A DNA stretch of 15,542 nt from an uncultured Chlorobiaceae bacterium (GTDB lineage Bacteria; Bacteroidota; Chlorobiia; Chlorobiales; Chlorobiaceae), in contig CAIYWF010000232.1 of the NCBI GenBank assembly GCA_903929845.1, positions 1-15,542 of the forward strand. Direction: 5' to 3'. This document shows positions 13,971 to 15,542 of the stretch, in pieces; within the stretch, counting starts at the first letter, position 1; each line of letters begins with the position of its first letter. Under the pieces are notes generated by a model. It was given only the letters and a program-made list of their open reading frames with translations. It ran no database searches and was not told the DNA's origin. A program made the position numbers and the translations under genes.

Positions 13971-15051
13971 TGAATTGCTTTTTTAGTTTCGCCCAATAAA
14001 GATCTTTGGGGTTCTCAGCAATGAGGCTTTCCAGAGCAGCTTTATAGACTGTTGTTACTATAAACGGCCGGATTCCTGCTTTTGAATCGACAAATTCACT
14101 CTGCTGCATCGTTTTCCAGAAGGCTTCAACTCCCTTGACGTTCGGATCAGAACTCTGGTCAAGATGGCCGCCATAATAGGCCTTTTCAATCAGAAGAGGA
14201 TCAATTTTCAGATACTGCTGAATAATTGCCACCGTTTCCGCCCGGTTGGCAGGCGACTGTGTAAATCTTTCTGCTCGTAGTATCGCTCTGATAAAACGAG
14301 GCCAGACGTCTGCCTCTGTTTTCAAGTCGGAAGCATTAACAGTCAGCCTGCAGCAGGGATGTCCGGGAGCCAGTTCGTGAGATCGTGCTATAATGACAAG
14401 ACCCATCTCTTCTGCCCGCACATCATGCGGACCCCAGACAACTCCGGCATCGACCTGACCAGACTTGACCGCTTCCAATACAGCCGGTGGATTTTTCAAC
14501 TCAAAAATCTGGAGATCTTTTTTCCAGTTAATCCCGGCACGACGCAAGGCGCCCCGAAGCACGGCATCCCCGGAAGCAAGACGAACTGTGGCAACTTTTT
14601 TGCCTTTCAGCTCTTTAATTGATTTGATGACAAGGGCCTTTTCCGGAGTAGTGACAATCGCAGCATCCTCACCCATAACTCCACCGATTATTTTTATATC
14701 AGCACCCTTTGAGATGTGGACCAGCGGCGCAGTGGTACCAAATGCACCAATATCAAGTTTTTTTGCACGAATTGCGCTCATACCATCAGCCGAATTGGCA
14801 AACTGAATCAACTCGACCTTAATACCTTCCTGATCAAAATAACCTTTCTCCTTAGCCACAAAGAATTTGGCATGCCCGGTGACGGGAAGATAGCCGACAT
14901 TAATTGAAACCGGAGGAGTCAGTGGGGGATATTTTTGCGCTCTTGCTTCTGAAAATAAAAGCGATGAGAGTGCTGCCACAATACTTAACGCAAAGAAAAA
15001 CTTACGAGGCAAAAGTGGCGGAAAACCTGTCCTTTTGAGAAATAGCATCAT
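13957..15051 (-). CDS. Periplasmic substrate-binding protein, SsuA/TauA/NMT1 class
   Basis: This exported binding protein of the ABC importer is the first gene of the operon, with 364 residues from the chosen start. A Sec signal peptide is clear: a basic n-region ending PRK (15-17), a hydrophobic core FFFALSIVAALSSLLF (18-33) and a cleavage-like SEARA|Q around 38/39. The mature N-terminus SINVGYLPVTGHAKFFVAKEKGYFDQEGI (family pattern at 49-77) is typical of the SsuA/NitT class, followed by AIRAKKLDIGAFGTTAPL. The ligand is unknown. No lipobox is seen. The frame runs on to a TTG at 15105, but I prefer the ATG at 15051 (or 15048). It gives a conventional signal peptide and lies downstream of a TATAAT at 15092-15097, whereas the TTG would lie upstream of the predicted start of transcription. 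No strong ribosome-binding site is visible. Confidence 0.86.
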   Translation of the reverse strand: MMLFLKRTGFPPLLPRKFFFALSIVAALSSLLFSEARAQKYPPLTPPVSINVGYLPVTGHAKFFVAKEKGYFDQEGIKVELIQFANSADGMSAIRAKKLDIGAFGTTAPLVHISKGADIKIIGGVMGEDAAIVTTPEKALVIKSIKELKGKKVATVRLASGDAVLRGALRRAGINWKKDLQIFELKNPPAVLEAVKSGQVDAGVVWGPHDVRAEEMGLVIIARSHELAPGHPCCRLTVNASDLKTEADVWPRFIRAILRAERFTQSPANRAETVAIIQQYLKIDPLLIEKAYYGGHLDQSSDPNVKGVEAFWKTMQQSEFVDSKAGIRPFIVTTVYKAALESLIAENPKDLYWAKLKKQFNERD

Positions 15052-15091
15052 AATCAAGATAGTTTTGATCGTTTCACAGAGTTCTTTTATT

Positions 15092-15097
15092 ATTATA
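15092..15097 (-). promoter_or_regulatory. Candidate -10 box of the 14-gene operon
   Basis: On the minus strand the sequence reads TATAAT, a perfect -10 hexamer, about 40 nt before the ATG at 15051. That gives a predicted transcript start near 15085 and a leader of roughly 35 nt. At 17-nt spacing the -35 position reads GAAACA, a poor match. This would suit an activator-dependent promoter, and palindromic sites lie just upstream. The surrounding DNA is AT-rich, so a chance hexamer is possible. Confidence 0.4.
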
Positions 15098-15128
15098 TGC
15101 CGCAATATCTAACTTGTTTCATTTATTA

Positions 15129-15152
15129 CAAATACCATAAATGCGGTATTTG
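15129..15152. promoter_or_regulatory. Perfect 8-bp inverted repeat, candidate operator
   Basis: CAAATACC (15129-15136) and GGTATTTG (15145-15152) are exact reverse complements with an 8-nt spacer, the geometry of a dimeric transcription-factor site. Relative to the predicted transcript start near 15085 it lies at about -44 to -67, which suits an activator. It overlaps a second palindrome at 15151-15160 that shares the TACC/GGTA core. Confidence 0.5.
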
Positions 15153-15160
15153 GTATACCA
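15151..15160. promoter_or_regulatory. 10-bp palindrome TGGTATACCA, second candidate half of the operator cluster
   Basis: TGGTATACCA is a perfect palindrome overlapping the end of the inverted repeat at 15129-15152. It also supplies the second copy of a direct repeat, TACCATAAA, at 15133-15141 and 15156-15164, starts 23 bp apart. Three overlapping symmetric arrangements of one GGTA/TACC core within 36 bp make a regulator-binding region more likely than chance. Confidence 0.45.
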
Positions 15161-15247
15161 TAAACAGATTTTATTCTGTGACTTTTATTGAGTTGTCGTC
15201 CAGAGCAATGGATATATCTGCACAAAAAGATTTTATTGGACGAGGAG

Positions 15248-15270
15248 ATTCCAGAGTTATATCTGGTAAT
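15248..15270 (-). terminator. Weak hairpin across the stop codon of the CysC-like gene
   Basis: Read on the minus strand, CCAGA (15266-15262) can pair with TCTGG (15255-15251), extended by a flanking ATT/AAT with one bulge. The TAA stop (15259-15257) lies in the loop. No T-run follows at once; a TCTTTTT stretch appears only about 14 nt later. It could be an inefficient terminator separating this gene from the operon promoter. The remaining DNA down to 15181 also holds a 7-bp inverted repeat, TCGTCCA (15196-15202) and TGGACGA (15237-15243), with a long loop. Confidence 0.2.
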
Positions 15271-15542
15271 CCACAATAATCTCCCGAGACTTCAGCAGAT
15301 CAGCCACCTGGTTGATGGCATCACCGAGTCTGTTGAGAACTGGAATTTGAAGGTCAGGCTGATATCGTGAAAAGCCGTTCTCACCCATATTGACCACAAG
15401 AATATCATTCGGCTCATTGAGCAGCTTCAGTGTCTCAATATCGTAGTCGTCAGCATCATCAATAGTGGTAATAAAGATCAGTCCGGCATCGGTGAGAATA
15501 CGGGCAAGCTCTCCGATTCTTCTCAACCGCTCCCCTGCGCTA
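15257..15542 (-). CDS. Adenylyl-sulfate kinase-like protein, C-terminal fragment (CysC or CysN/CysC type)
   Basis: The frame is open from the right window edge to a TAA at 15259-15257, giving about 94 residues. The segment ERLRRIGELARILTDAGLIF matches the APS-kinase helix-strand region that follows the PAPS motif. APS kinase (CysC) phosphorylates adenylyl sulfate, and in many bacteria it is fused to the GTPase subunit of ATP sulfurylase (CysN). After this point the protein departs from classical CysC: instead of the usual FISP/HR lid there is TTIDDADDYDIETLKLLNEP and then DILVVNMGEN. It may be a divergent or non-kinase CysC-like domain. Which form it takes cannot be decided because the rest lies outside the window. 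It is co-directional with the 14-gene operon but separated from it by 205 nt. Confidence 0.55.
   Translation of the reverse strand, partial: SAGERLRRIGELARILTDAGLIFITTIDDADDYDIETLKLLNEPNDILVVNMGENGFSRYQPDLQIPVLNRLGDAINQVADLLKSREIIVDYQI

Noticed and set aside
15052..15105. TTG start of the binding protein at 15105
   Set aside because: It would place the start upstream of the likely transcript start and add a charged segment before an otherwise normal signal peptide.
15052..15256. Cobalamin or SAM riboswitch in the operon leader
   Set aside because: I looked for a B12-box-like element and SAM-type conserved stems. None is visible, and the predicted leader of about 35 nt is too short.

Overview
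The window reads as one chromosomal segment of a strictly anaerobic, autotrophic-type bacterium. It contains ferredoxin-linked 2-oxoacid chemistry, a corrinoid methyltransferase set with its reductive activase, and flanking sulfate-assimilation genes. My best guess is a green sulfur bacterium (Chlorobiota), perhaps one of the lineages that assimilate sulfate. That is inference from gene content and remembered family resemblance. A sulfate-assimilating delta-proteobacterial-type anaerobe is the main alternative.

Layout. The left edge (1-1158, + strand) holds the last codons of a probable cysW and a complete cysA, the end of a sulfate/thiosulfate ABC transporter operon. From 1228 to 15051 every gene is on the minus strand and tightly packed: 14 genes with overlaps of 4-14 nt or gaps of 1-59 nt, most likely one operon read from about 15085 leftwards. 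The right edge (15257-15542, minus) is the 3' end of an adenylyl-sulfate kinase-like (CysC or CysN/CysC-type) gene. The operon therefore sits between two pieces of sulfate assimilation.

In order of transcription the operon holds three modules and a terminal gene. (1) Import: an SsuA/TauA/NitT-class periplasmic binding protein, ATPase and permease. (2) One-carbon chemistry: an MtaC-type corrinoid protein, two different MtaA/CmuA (UroD-fold) zinc methyltransferases, a RACo-type corrinoid-reducing activase with a [2Fe-2S] domain, and a cysteine-rich DUF1847-type protein. (3) Carbon-skeleton chemistry: a PaaK-type acyl-CoA ligase, a class I aminotransferase resembling methionine/aromatic transaminases, and a complete four-subunit pyruvate-type 2-oxoacid:ferredoxin oxidoreductase (gamma, delta, alpha, beta). 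The last gene is an ArsN2-like GNAT acetyltransferase.

Proposed joint function (inference): a methylated organic acid is imported and demethylated through the corrinoid protein. The acid is then activated to its CoA thioester, reductively carboxylated to a 2-oxoacid, and transaminated to an amino acid. The enzymes are in principle reversible, so amino acid breakdown is the mirror possibility. Sulfate genes on both sides, a methionine-type transaminase signature, and the known use of UroD-fold methyltransferases plus corrinoid proteins on methylthio compounds (MtsAB and MtpCA in Methanosarcina) make an organosulfur substrate attractive, such as 3-methylthiopropionate or dimethylsulfoniopropionate. 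A methoxylated arylacetate leading to an aromatic amino acid fits the ligase equally well. The substrate cannot be read from the sequence.

The only sizeable non-coding stretch (15052-15256) carries a promoter-like TATAAT and a striking cluster of nested inverted repeats and a direct repeat upstream of it, a likely regulator-binding region. I see no rRNA, tRNA, CRISPR array, insertion sequence or recognisable riboswitch.
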